Assembly (NCBI GenBank): GCA_002497905.1
Contig: DAFJ01000008.1
Span: 1,267 to 31,974, forward strand
Reading direction: 5' to 3'
Source of the DNA: Euryarchaeota archaeon UBA251
GTDB lineage: Archaea > Thermoplasmatota > Poseidoniia > Poseidoniales > Thalassarchaeaceae
Length of the DNA: 30,708 nucleotides
The notes beneath the pieces are model-generated. The model was not told where the DNA came from, searched no databases, and saw only the letters and a program-made list of their open reading frames with translations. Each line of letters begins with the position of its first letter. Positions within the stretch are counted from its first letter, which is position 1. The translations under genes and the position numbers were made by a program. Below, one piece after another: positions 7,841-15,364 of the stretch.

Positions 7841-9892
7841 ATGGACGTGGATGAGGACTCTATTCCTGTGTTAGATGAAGCCTCTGAAGTAGGCGACTGG
7901 GCCGAAGGTAGTGTCTTGACTCAGAAGGAAGAAATCTGCACGATTCCAGTAGAAGAGTGGGTTGACAGCCTCAAACTCGGCGATAAGGAGTTTCTGACCA
8001 CAGAGGATGTCCCCCTTCCGAATCGTCTTGTCGATCAAGTCATTGGACAGGATGCTGCAAGTATTGTCGTTCGTAAGGCAGCGGAGCAGCGCCGCCATGT
8101 GATTCTAATGGGTGATCCTGGGACCGGTAAGTCGATGCTTGCTCGCTCCATGACGGAGTTCCTTCCCAAGGAGCAAATGGAGGATATCCTCGTCTATCGT
8201 AATCAAGAGGATGAGAATGAGCCCAAAGTCCGCACTGTCCCCGCCGGACGTGGTGAACGTATCATCAAGGAGAGGAAGGCGGCGATTCGTCAGCAGAGAG
8301 AACGGACAAACAAGACACTCCTCTTCATCGCAATCTTCGTTGGTGCAATCCTCATTGCATCTACTATCTCTACAGGTGAGATTCTGACTCTACTCTTTGG
8401 TGGTTTCATCCTCGTCTTTGGCTACTTCTTTCTACGTTCTCGACTCACTGCATCTGATGAGAATAACATTCCGAAACTTCTTGTGAAACATGAACGCGGT
8501 GAGGATGTACCTTTCGTGGATGCCACTGGCGCTCTTGCAGGTGCACTGTTAGGGGATGTGAGGCACGATCCGTTCCAGTCCGGAGCAGATCTTGCTACAC
8601 CAGCCCACGAGCGTGTTGAGCCGGGTTCGATTCATCGTGCGCATTATGGTGTGCTCTACATCGATGAAATCAATATGCTTCGAATGGAAGAGCAGCAGGC
8701 GCTTCTCACGGCGATGCAAGAGAAGGCGTTGCCTATTTCCGGTCGCAGCGAGCGTAGTAGTGGCGCTCTAACCAAGACGGAGCCAGTCCCTTCTGACTTT
8801 ATTCTAGTAGCAGCCGGGAATCTCGATTCGATGGAGCGTATGCACCCTGCGCTTCGGAGCCGGATTCGGGGTTATGGGTACGAGGTCTATGTCAATACCA
8901 CAATGGATGATACTGACAGTAATCGCAGACGCCTTATTCGCTTTATTTCCCAAGAGGTTCGCAACGAGATGAACAAGAAGTCCGGAAAGCCGATTCCTCA
9001 CTTCAATCGCGCTGCAGTTGCTCTTATTCTCAAGGAATCTCAGCGTCGAGCTGGACGCCGTGGAAAACTCACTCTTCGCCTTCGCGAACTTGGTGGTCTA
9101 GTCCGTGTTGCAGGTGATCTCGCTGCAGAGGAGGAGGCATCTATAGTCCGGCCAGAGCACATCGCCCGAGCTAGAATTATTGCCAAACCTCTTGAACAGC
9201 AAATCGCCGATCGATTCATTGAGCGGCAGAATGAGTATTCTCTGCTAGTCAATCGAGGTGCTCGGGTTGGGCGAGTCAATGGTCTAGCCGTTTTAGGTGC
9301 TGATTCGGGCCTCTCAGATTTCTCTGGCATAGTACTGCCTGTCGAGGCTCTGGTCACGCCAGCCCAGGGGCGCAGCGGTGCGGTTTACGCAACTGGGGGG
9401 CTTTCTGATCTTGCGAAGGAGAGTGTGACCAATATCAACGCCGTAGTCAAGAAACTCACTGGCAAGGATATCGCTGATTATGATATTCACGTCCAGTTCC
9501 CAGGTACTCACGGTGTGGACGGTGACAGTGCCAGCATTACTATGGCGACCGCAATCATCAGTGCTTTCGAGGAGTTGCCAATCGATCAGAATCTCGCTAT
9601 GACTGGCAGCCTAAGCGTTCGTGGGGAGGTGCTCCCGATTGGTGGTGTAACTGCTAAGATTGAAGCTGCGGCAAAATCGGGGATATCGAAGATCATAGTT
9701 CCTCGAACTAATATGCAAGACGTTCTTATTGATGAGAAGTTCACTAGCATGGTTGAAGTTGTTCCTGTTGATTCATTAGACGAAGTTCTCGAGCACGCGC
9801 TCATCCAGAGTGAGGAGAAGGCTAGCCTTGTTGATCGCCTATCCAAGGTTGTTGACAAACTCACGTCTGTTCCGGATACACGTCTGGCGTAA
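7841..9892 (+). CDS. lonB: Membrane-anchored ATP-dependent protease LonB
   Basis: A 683-residue archaeal-type Lon. This family is the main membrane-associated AAA+ protease of archaea and degrades damaged and regulatory proteins. Walker A GDPGTGKS is at residues 91-98. Two transmembrane helices (about 159-177 and 181-198) are inserted between Walker A and Walker B, which is diagnostic for LonB. Walker B is VLYIDE at 271-276. The C-terminal protease domain has the GDSAS serine at S563 and lysine K606 in GGVTAKIEAA; their 43-residue spacing equals that of the E. coli Lon dyad. A bacterial-style N-terminal substrate domain is absent, as expected. The start is fixed by a perfect ribosome-binding site. 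The stop directly abuts the stop of the convergent prepilin peptidase gene. Confidence 0.96.
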   Translation: MDVDEDSIPVLDEASEVGDWAEGSVLTQKEEICTIPVEEWVDSLKLGDKEFLTTEDVPLPNRLVDQVIGQDAASIVVRKAAEQRRHVILMGDPGTGKSMLARSMTEFLPKEQMEDILVYRNQEDENEPKVRTVPAGRGERIIKERKAAIRQQRERTNKTLLFIAIFVGAILIASTISTGEILTLLFGGFILVFGYFFLRSRLTASDENNIPKLLVKHERGEDVPFVDATGALAGALLGDVRHDPFQSGADLATPAHERVEPGSIHRAHYGVLYIDEINMLRMEEQQALLTAMQEKALPISGRSERSSGALTKTEPVPSDFILVAAGNLDSMERMHPALRSRIRGYGYEVYVNTTMDDTDSNRRRLIRFISQEVRNEMNKKSGKPIPHFNRAAVALILKESQRRAGRRGKLTLRLRELGGLVRVAGDLAAEEEASIVRPEHIARARIIAKPLEQQIADRFIERQNEYSLLVNRGARVGRVNGLAVLGADSGLSDFSGIVLPVEALVTPAQGRSGAVYATGGLSDLAKESVTNINAVVKKLTGKDIADYDIHVQFPGTHGVDGDSASITMATAIISAFEELPIDQNLAMTGSLSVRGEVLPIGGVTAKIEAAAKSGISKIIVPRTNMQDVLIDEKFTSMVEVVPVDSLDEVLEHALIQSEEKASLVDRLSKVVDKLTSVPDTRLA

Positions 9893-10912
9893 TCAAATTC
9901 CTACGATGTGTAGGATGGTAGCGACAGGGTCGCCAAGAATGAGGGCAAGGGGAATCGCAGGTAGGACATAGACTAGGAATGGATGCTTCTTCGTAATCCA
10001 TGCTGATGTTTCTCCTGCAGCCTTTAACCGCTCGATGTGTGCAGCAAGTTCTTCCGGATCCACTCTCTTACGACGGGGTCGCATACGTTCACGTATCTTC
10101 CTCTCTCCATCTGCTGTCTCAACTATATCACTCAGAATCCAGACATGCTGTCCGATAATCTGATCGAGTTCCCAACGCTCTGCATGCCAGATCATTCGTA
10201 ACGGTCCGCTGTGCCCTGTGCGGAGGTTTCGGCTTATTGTGACGAATGGTAGGATGAGGAATGCTAACGCAGACCAGATTAGAACAGAGACCATTGGGGG
10301 GACTGCAGTTGTCTCACCTAATGGCCCTATGCCAATCCACCAAGGAATGGCAAGTGCAACTACAATCATCGCCTTCGCATCTGCCCCGCCGTGCAATAAC
10401 CGTGCACGCCAAGCGATCTCGATGAATCCAATTGCGATTGCGAGTCCAATGAGGCGAAGTAGAAGCAGGCCCTGCCTCTCGGCGAGTTCAACGGCAGCCA
10501 TGTCTGTGAGTTGGAACATGGGTGCATCCGTAGCGAGACCGAGTGACCAAAGAGCATTGGGGCCATGTACGTATAGTGATGCCCCTCCTCCAATGATTCC
10601 TAGCAAGTACCATATGGAGACTAACACATCGATTCTCGATCCTTCTCTCATATCCTTTAGCGAAGGGGTTCCGATTACTGACGTGGAACACCATGCGAGG
10701 ACCCCAAATGTTCCAAGAAAGAGGGCCGTGTCTGCCTCGAGAAGAATTACTTCCACCAGTAGAAGAAAACTGATAGCGACTCCCCATCGGATCCACCATT
10801 CGTTAGGCACTCTGCGTTGCCAGTGGTCCATCAGAGCTGCTCCTGCCATGCAGAGGAGAAGGATCAAACAACGGAGTAAAGCCGTCCATTGACCTGGCGT
10901 GGGGGGTTCCAT
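9893..10912 (-). CDS. Archaeal type IV prepilin peptidase (A24 aspartic protease family)
   Basis: 339 residues, with several hydrophobic helices. The two expected catalytic aspartates are visible: D29 in ALMDHWQRRVPN and D178 in the GGADAK motif, matching the FlaK/PibD/EppA group that cleaves class III signal peptides of archaellins and pilins at the membrane. A charged cytoplasmic region (about residues 225-310, rich in Arg/Lys/Glu) precedes a final hydrophobic helix. The protein is longer than a typical 230-260 residue FlaK because of this region. No pilin or archaellin gene is adjacent, so its substrates are encoded elsewhere. It starts with ATG at 10912 and is divergent from the UPF0147 gene, sharing the intergenic A/T box. 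Confidence 0.85.
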   Translation of the reverse strand: MEPPTPGQWTALLRCLILLLCMAGAALMDHWQRRVPNEWWIRWGVAISFLLLVEVILLEADTALFLGTFGVLAWCSTSVIGTPSLKDMREGSRIDVLVSIWYLLGIIGGGASLYVHGPNALWSLGLATDAPMFQLTDMAAVELAERQGLLLLRLIGLAIAIGFIEIAWRARLLHGGADAKAMIVVALAIPWWIGIGPLGETTAVPPMVSVLIWSALAFLILPFVTISRNLRTGHSGPLRMIWHAERWELDQIIGQHVWILSDIVETADGERKIRERMRPRRKRVDPEELAAHIERLKAAGETSAWITKKHPFLVYVLPAIPLALILGDPVATILHIVGI

Positions 10913-10940
10913 ATCGTTTCATGCATCCGCAGGCAATGGA

Positions 10941-10949
10941 CTTAAAATC
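10941..10949. promoter_or_regulatory. Putative bidirectional TATA element, prepilin peptidase / UPF0147
   Basis: CTTAAAATC reads as an A/T box on both strands. It lies about 50 nt before the ATG at 10996, giving a leader of roughly 20-25 nt that contains the Shine-Dalgarno. On the minus strand it lies about 33 nt before the ATG at 10912, giving a very short leader. Positions are consistent with archaeal promoters, but the match is only by eye. Confidence 0.35.
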
Positions 10950-10995
10950 GGTCGTCGTCCACGATAAGAATGTCCCCGAAGGAGGGTTGTTCACC

Positions 10996-11271
10996 ATGAG
11001 CGACGTCAATACCCGGATTCAACAGATTGCCACAGTGCTTGAGCAGTTGCAGGATAGCCAAGTACCACGTAATATTCGTCGTGCAGCCAATGAGGCAACC
11101 ACTGAATGGCTGCTCAATGAGCGCAAGGAACTCGATATCCGCTTGGGTATGACGGCCAGCAAGTTAGACGAGATTTACAACGATGCAAATCTTCCTCACC
11201 ACTACGGCCCACTATGCCTCCAGATTCAGACCGCTATCGAGGCTCTTCTCAAAGAGGTCCAGGGCCATTGA
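10996..11271 (+). CDS. UPF0147 family protein
   Basis: 91 residues, mostly helical, matching the archaea-specific UPF0147 family (phrases VPRNIRRAANEA and YNDANLPHHYG). Its function is not established. The frame is open back to 10921, but the ATG at 10996 is the right start: it is preceded by AAGGAGGG, a good Shine-Dalgarno at about 9 nt, and it gives the usual family length. The HAD-phosphatase gene follows 18 nt downstream and is probably cotranscribed. Confidence 0.88.
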   Translation: MSDVNTRIQQIATVLEQLQDSQVPRNIRRAANEATTEWLLNERKELDIRLGMTASKLDEIYNDANLPHHYGPLCLQIQTAIEALLKEVQGH

Positions 11272-11289
11272 GGCGATTGGTAGTTCTAC

Positions 11290-12021
11290 ATGTCCGTCGA
11301 AACGGGCAGATTAGGTCAACGTCCGGCCCCCCTAATTTTCGACCTTGATCATACTCTGTGGGATTTTTCGGCTAATTCAAAGAAATCCCTTATCGAAGGA
11401 TTCGAGTATTTTCGGCTTGATTTACTCGGTATCGAGAGTTCTGAGAAATGGGTCAATGCATTTGAAGTAGCCAACGACCGATGTTGGGAATTATACCGTA
11501 GTGGAGATATTGACAAATCCACATTGCGCACGGAACGTTTCCGGCTTACATTGGAATCCTTGGGTTGTAATGATACTGAACTCGCAGTTTCTCTTGGAGT
11601 GCACTATGTCGAGGTTTCACCTCTTCAGACGACCCTCATCGAAGGGTCGGAGGCACTGTTATCCGAACTTGCAACAAGGGGTCATCGTATGTGGGTTCTC
11701 ACAAATGGATTTGAGGAGGTTCAGAGGATAAAACTCGCACGCTGCGGTTTGTCTCAATTCTTTGAAGCAATGTATACTAGTGAGCAACTGGGTGCGAAGA
11801 AGCCGCATGCTCAGGCTTTCTTTGGTGCTGCTCAACTTGCTGGACTTGAAGCAGATGAGGGCATAGTCATGATTGGCGACAGTTATGGTAGTGACATCAT
11901 AGGGGCCCAGAATGTTGGTTGGCGAGGAGTGCATTATAATCCGCAGGGTGAAGTTCATGAGGATGCGTGGCGAACCGTGCGTCATCTCAGAGATATTTTA
12001 GATCTCGAGTTGAATCATTGA
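11290..12021 (+). CDS. HAD-superfamily hydrolase, YjjG-like nucleotidase
   Basis: 243 residues. All four HAD motifs are present: motif I IFDLDHTLWD (nucleophile D18, acid/base D20), motif II as LTNGF, the motif III lysine in GAKKPHAQAF, and motif IV GDSYGSDIIGA. A helical cap follows motif I. The closest subgroup by pattern is the YjjG/YfnB-type pyrimidine 5'-nucleotidases, which dephosphorylate non-canonical nucleoside monophosphates. HAD specificity cannot be read from motifs alone, so only the phosphatase chemistry is firm. It starts at an ATG 18 nt after UPF0147 and converges on rpl40e with 5 nt between the stops. Confidence 0.88.
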   Translation: MSVETGRLGQRPAPLIFDLDHTLWDFSANSKKSLIEGFEYFRLDLLGIESSEKWVNAFEVANDRCWELYRSGDIDKSTLRTERFRLTLESLGCNDTELAVSLGVHYVEVSPLQTTLIEGSEALLSELATRGHRMWVLTNGFEEVQRIKLARCGLSQFFEAMYTSEQLGAKKPHAQAFFGAAQLAGLEADEGIVMIGDSYGSDIIGAQNVGWRGVHYNPQGEVHEDAWRTVRHLRDILDLELNH

Positions 12022-12026
12022 GAGAA

Positions 12027-12179
12027 TCAGCGCTGCTTCTTCTCAACGATCTTAGGTCGAAGACCCTTGTAGCCACACTTGCGACAAGGGCGCGGTTTAC
12101 GGCCACGGTGAGTGGCTGAGCAGCGCATGCAGACCCACTTGTGCAGGTTACGCTTCTCCGCCTCAGGGAATCGTGCCAT
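12027..12179 (-). CDS. rpl40e: 50S ribosomal protein L40e
   Basis: A 50-residue, strongly basic protein. It starts MARFPEAEKR and ends with CRKCGYKGLRPK, which is the L40e signature. Four cysteines form a zinc ribbon (C17, C20, C32, C35). In archaea L40e is a stand-alone small protein of the large subunit; in eukaryotes it is fused to ubiquitin. The ATG at 12179 has no obvious Shine-Dalgarno, and an A/T box (GGTTATGAAG on the minus strand, about 12201-12210) lies about 26 nt upstream, consistent with a leaderless mRNA. It is divergent from purA. Confidence 0.93.
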   Translation of the reverse strand: MARFPEAEKRNLHKWVCMRCSATHRGRKPRPCRKCGYKGLRPKIVEKKQR

Positions 12180-12190
12180 GAGCCGGTGGA

Positions 12191-12217
12191 CCGATGCCCC
12201 CTTCATAACCGCATCGG
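12191..12217. promoter_or_regulatory. Perfect 7-bp inverted repeat over the rpl40e promoter
   Basis: CCGATGC (12191-12197) and GCATCGG (12211-12217) are perfect inverted copies with a 13-nt spacer that contains the putative A/T box of rpl40e. Placement over the presumed core promoter suggests an operator. The arms could also form a hairpin, but on the leaderless model they are upstream of the transcript. This is a visual find, and no homologous sites were compared. Confidence 0.4.
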
Positions 12218-12283
12218 AACGGGGGATTCTTCTCTCTGGGTGTCGAAGGAGAGTTGAAAGGCCTCTCTCGCCGGCTCTATACT

Positions 12284-13588
12284 ATGCCTGCGACGATTGT
12301 ACTCGGTGCACAGTGGGGGGACGAGGGCAAAGGGAAGCTAGTGGACCAGTTGGCATCAGAAGCGGATTGGGTTGTTCGTTTCCAAGGCGGCTCCAATGCG
12401 GGTCACACGATTGTCATCGGTGAACGTAAATTGGCTTTCCATCATTTGCCGAGTGGTATAACTTACAGCCACTGTAACCTCGTCCTTGGCGCGGGCATGG
12501 TAATCGATCCGTGGAAGTTAGAGGATGAGCTTGATCGTTGGTTTGAGTTCGGGGGCGAACGTCCTGAGGGAGAGCGTCTCTTCATTTCCGAGCGTGCTCA
12601 TGTTACTCTACCATACCACCGTATCCTCGATGGAGCAGACAAAGAAATTGGTACCACTGGTCGAGGAATAGGACCGACTTACGGTGACGCGATTGAGCGT
12701 GTCGGCATCCGTTTTGTCGACATCTCGAATGTGCTATCAGACGGGGAGCGTATTGAACAGATTGTTAATCGTATGAATGGTCGACTTTCGGCAGCTGGTT
12801 TGGACTCTTCAATCACTGTGGACACATTGCGTGCAGATCTTGAATGGATTTCTGATAGATTTGGGGCAGCAGTTCGCCCCACAGGTCTGCTTGTTCACCA
12901 TGCGCTTGAGAGGGGTGAGGATATTCTCCTTGAAGGCGCTCAAGGCGCCCTTCTAGATATTGCGCAGGGAACATATCCCTTCGTGACCTCATCCGTCACG
13001 AGTCGAGCAAATGCTACACATGGGGCCGGAATCCATCCAGGACACGTTGAGCGCACAATCGGCGTAGTGAAGGCATACACCACTCGAGTCGGGCATGGTC
13101 CCTTCCCTGCCGAACTTCACGATGAGGTGGGCAATCATCTAGGAACTGTAGGTCATGAATTCGGGACAACCACTGGCCGGCCACGTCGTTGTGGCTGGTT
13201 GGACATAGTTCCTCTTCGTCATGCGATGAGAATCAATGGATTCGATGAGGTTGTTCTGACTAAATTAGATGTCCTCGGAGGCTTAGATAAGTTGGAAATC
13301 GTGGTCGGATACCGTGTTGATGACGCTGAGATTCATGAGTTCCCGGCTGATCTCTCAATGTTGGAACGTGCTGAGCCAGTAACACTCACACTACCTGGAT
13401 TCGGATCACTTGACCTTGGTGATTGGCTCAAGATTGCTCGTGAAGCCCAAGCCACTGGTCGTGGTTATGACGTACTTCCAGAGGCAGCGCAGACTTATAT
13501 TCAGACCGTGGAGCAACTTCTCGGCGTCCCGGTGTCCAGTGTTGGCGTCGGACCGGACCGTGAAGCGTCCATCGAACGTCGTTCGTGA
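12284..13588 (+). CDS. purA: Adenylosuccinate synthetase
   Basis: 434 residues from MPATIVLG. PurA joins IMP and aspartate using GTP in the first committed step to AMP. The N-terminal GAQWGDEGKGK P-loop variant, the GSNAGHTI block, the TTGRGIGPTY loop, the GAQGALLD block and FGTTTGRPRRCGW are all present, so the active site looks complete. The length is that of bacterial and eukaryotic PurA; several methanogens carry a shorter form of about 340 residues. The frame is open to a TTG at 12254, but residues before MPATIV look non-conserved and the TTG is only 2 nt from its GAAGGAG. The stop overlaps a GTG that could start the next gene. Confidence 0.96.
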   Translation: MPATIVLGAQWGDEGKGKLVDQLASEADWVVRFQGGSNAGHTIVIGERKLAFHHLPSGITYSHCNLVLGAGMVIDPWKLEDELDRWFEFGGERPEGERLFISERAHVTLPYHRILDGADKEIGTTGRGIGPTYGDAIERVGIRFVDISNVLSDGERIEQIVNRMNGRLSAAGLDSSITVDTLRADLEWISDRFGAAVRPTGLLVHHALERGEDILLEGAQGALLDIAQGTYPFVTSSVTSRANATHGAGIHPGHVERTIGVVKAYTTRVGHGPFPAELHDEVGNHLGTVGHEFGTTTGRPRRCGWLDIVPLRHAMRINGFDEVVLTKLDVLGGLDKLEIVVGYRVDDAEIHEFPADLSMLERAEPVTLTLPGFGSLDLGDWLKIAREAQATGRGYDVLPEAAQTYIQTVEQLLGVPVSSVGVGPDREASIERRS

Positions 13589-13629
13589 GCAGGATAAGGT
13601 TCATCTTCAACCCTCCAATCAAGTCCTTC

Positions 13630-13899
13630 ATGGGCTTCAAGAAGCGCGCTCGTGTTAACCGAAAGCCCAAGGAAGAGGCCAAGGATGATGATGGCGATGA
13701 GGGAGAGATTCCCTGTGATGTTGCTGATTGCGATAAATGGGCTGACAAGAAGTTCGGAGGGCGCTCCATTGCTATCGATAATGCGATTGATGTATGGGGT
13801 GAAGATGGGCTCAAGCGCGATGCTCGTCGAGTACGAATTTGCCGCCCTTGCTACCGCGAGTGGAAGAAGGCGAAGAAGGACGAACCCGATCAGTACTGA
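13630..13899 (+). CDS. Small four-cysteine, probably zinc-binding protein of unknown function
   Basis: 89 residues from the ATG at 13630. An in-frame GTG at 13585 overlaps the purA stop and would add 15 residues. I do not recognise the family. The start is basic (GFKKRARVNRK), followed by an acidic patch. A CDVADC pair and a CRPC pair about 45 residues later could together bind one zinc ion. The tail is highly charged (KKAKKDE). The composition fits a nucleic-acid-associated or ribosome-associated protein, but that is only inference. Its position directly after purA on the same strand suggests cotranscription. Confidence 0.65.
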   Translation: MGFKKRARVNRKPKEEAKDDDGDEGEIPCDVADCDKWADKKFGGRSIAIDNAIDVWGEDGLKRDARRVRICRPCYREWKKAKKDEPDQY

Positions 13900-13914
13900 T
13901 AGTTTCACTTTCAG

Positions 13915-14495
13915 TTGACTCTCCCGCATCCTCATTCATATGCGGACATCGTTGAATTGAAACCATGTCTATGGCATATACAAGCATCCCTTTCAGGAGA
14001 GGTTACCTCTCTGGAAGGAAGAAGCGAAGGGCTAACATTACGATTGACGATTGGAATCTTCACGATTTGGATTTGGACTCTAAACCGACTTCATTGGCGA
14101 AGATTACGGATTCTAAGAATCGAGTACTGCGCCTTGTGATAGGATGCGAGAACGGTAATGTTGCCATTGTTAGTTGGCCTAAGGGCAATATTCTAGCACA
14201 ATGGTCCTCGGGCATTGATCCCGTAACTGCTATTCATATTTCTCAGACACATGACTTTCAGAATATACACCCGATTTCAGCATATCTCGGGACTGATTCC
14301 GGGCGTATTCTATCGGTAGAGGGTTCGCTTCTCCATCCTAAATTCATTCGCAATCTTGGTGACATCGAGGTATGTTGTGACGGTCTACGTTTCACTGAGG
14401 GGGAATTATTGGCGAAATCTGGTTGGCGGACTATTCGAATTCCGTTGGAATCCTCAGGGGGGCGCCGACAAATTCAGGCAATCTTCGCGGTATGA
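13915..14495 (+). CDS. Beta-propeller-like hypothetical protein, apparently frameshifted near 14040-14053
   Basis: Two overlapping frames appear to carry one protein. The first (TTG at 13915, codons 1 mod 3) reads naturally to about 14052, with SGEVTSLEGRSEG then LTLRLTIG. The second (ATG at 13965, codons 0 mod 3, to 14495) is protein-like only after about 14040 and contains KPTSLAKITD, VLRLVIGCENGNVAIVSW and AYLGTDSGRILSVEG. The phrases VTSL...LRLTIG and PTSL...LRLVIG resemble successive WD40/propeller strands. In the second frame the stretch before 14040 is Lys/Arg-rich (GRKKRRAN) and looks like a shadow. Joining the frames yields LRLTIDDWNLHDLDLD. No family or function is recognised. It could be a recent pseudogene, a sequence error, or two unrelated readings; a conventional call would be 13965-14495. 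It ends 1 nt from the convergent MBL gene. Confidence 0.55.
14040..14053 (+). repeat. 7-bp perfect tandem repeat at the apparent frameshift
   Basis: ACGATTG occurs twice in direct succession (14040-14046 and 14047-14053). One further copy would add 7 bases, restore the reading frame between the two halves of the propeller-like gene, and give an uninterrupted LRLTIDDWN. Both frames read Thr-Ile through this unit. Confidence 0.6.
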
Positions 14496-14496
14496 C

Positions 14497-15258
14497 TCAC
14501 CATTCTGGCTCTGGCGTCCACCACATGCAGGTTGGCACAGGTACCGGCCATTTTTCCGGTAGACCCCCCTTTGCCTCAATCATTGAATCGAAGAAGTCGA
14601 GATGTTGGGTTAGCACATCTTCGATAGTATCTCCGCGAATTGTCTCACCCCTTGATGGAATCAGTGTGTCGATGTCGAGATCTCGCACATGCTGGATGGA
14701 ATCCCTCATTTGGATTATATTTCCTGTTGGAAGATCCGTTCGTCCGGGCGTAGTGGCTGCAGGGAATAAATCTCCTGCGATTAGAATTCCAAGTTCATCC
14801 AACAAGAAACTGGTATGGCATGATGTATGCCCTGGTGTGTGAATTGCTTCTATCACATGGTCACCCATATTTCGTCGCCATCTATCCTCTATGGCATGCG
14901 CAGAAGTGGGCGGCATGTCCGAATCAAATCGAGATGCCCACGTGGTTAGTTGGTCGTTCGAAGCTAGGGGGTTGAGTGCATCCCCATGAGCATGTATTGT
15001 GCAGTCGAAAGTATCGGAAAGGTAGGCTGCAGCACCTGCTGTATCGTAGTGGCGATGTGTAAGGAGAATAGCTGCGAGATTACCATGTTGAATCTTTGAT
15101 CGGATTCTTTCCTCAGTGTTGACCTGATGCCAACTGGTGCCCGTATCAATCAGGATTGCTTCGCAATCATCTGTAAGAATCGTCATTGATGTATCGTGAT
15201 GGATTCCCGGAAGGCGAATGACATCCACGTGTCCCTCCAGTATGGCGTTCTGAATCAA
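14497..15258 (-). CDS. MBL-fold metallo-hydrolase
   Basis: 253 residues of the metallo-beta-lactamase superfamily (glyoxalase II-like group). It has the LIDTG strand, the metal motif THRHYD (H68, H70, D72), HTPGHTSCH for the third His, and AGDLF for the bridging Asp. The usual HxHxDH motif ends in Thr instead of His here (HRHYDT), removing one ligand of the second metal site. The substrate cannot be deduced; hydrolysis of a thioester or phosphodiester is typical of the fold. The start is a TTG at 15258, which retains the first domain strand (VDVIRLPG). The first in-frame ATG (15186) would delete it. It is divergent from tfb across a shared TATA element. Confidence 0.85.
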   Translation of the reverse strand: MIQNAILEGHVDVIRLPGIHHDTSMTILTDDCEAILIDTGTSWHQVNTEERIRSKIQHGNLAAILLTHRHYDTAGAAAYLSDTFDCTIHAHGDALNPLASNDQLTTWASRFDSDMPPTSAHAIEDRWRRNMGDHVIEAIHTPGHTSCHTSFLLDELGILIAGDLFPAATTPGRTDLPTGNIIQMRDSIQHVRDLDIDTLIPSRGETIRGDTIEDVLTQHLDFFDSMIEAKGGLPEKWPVPVPTCMWWTPEPEW

Positions 15259-15308
15259 CTTATCCCGTGTATTTGGAGGGCGTATTGGTGTAACAATGTA
15301 AGCGAGTG

Positions 15309-15317
15309 TTTATATAT
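15309..15317. promoter_or_regulatory. Near-palindromic TATA element between MBL hydrolase and tfb
   Basis: TTTATATAT is the strongest A/T box in the window and reads well on both strands. It predicts a tfb transcript starting near 15340 with a leader of about 25 nt carrying GGTGG at 15355-15359. It predicts an MBL transcript starting near 15286 with a leader of about 28 nt. One TBP site may therefore drive both genes. Confidence 0.5.
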
Positions 15318-15364
15318 GGTCGTAGCGAACTATACAACCCCAAGTTGGGAAGAAGGTGGTGTGA

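Noticed and set aside
10218..10892. Plus-strand 224-codon open frame
   Set aside because: It lies antisense to the prepilin peptidase, whose catalytic motifs and helices are clear; the product is Arg/Ser/Pro-rich without any domain.
10921..10995. Upstream start for the UPF0147 gene
   Set aside because: The ATG at 10996 has a strong Shine-Dalgarno and gives the normal family length; the extension covers the promoter region.
12254..12283. Upstream TTG start for purA
   Set aside because: The ten added residues do not resemble PurA, and the GAAGGAG lies only 2 nt from the TTG; MPATIVLG at 12284 is the natural start.
12112..12423. Plus-strand 103-codon frame across rpl40e and purA
   Set aside because: Antisense to L40e and out of frame with purA; both real genes have diagnostic motifs.
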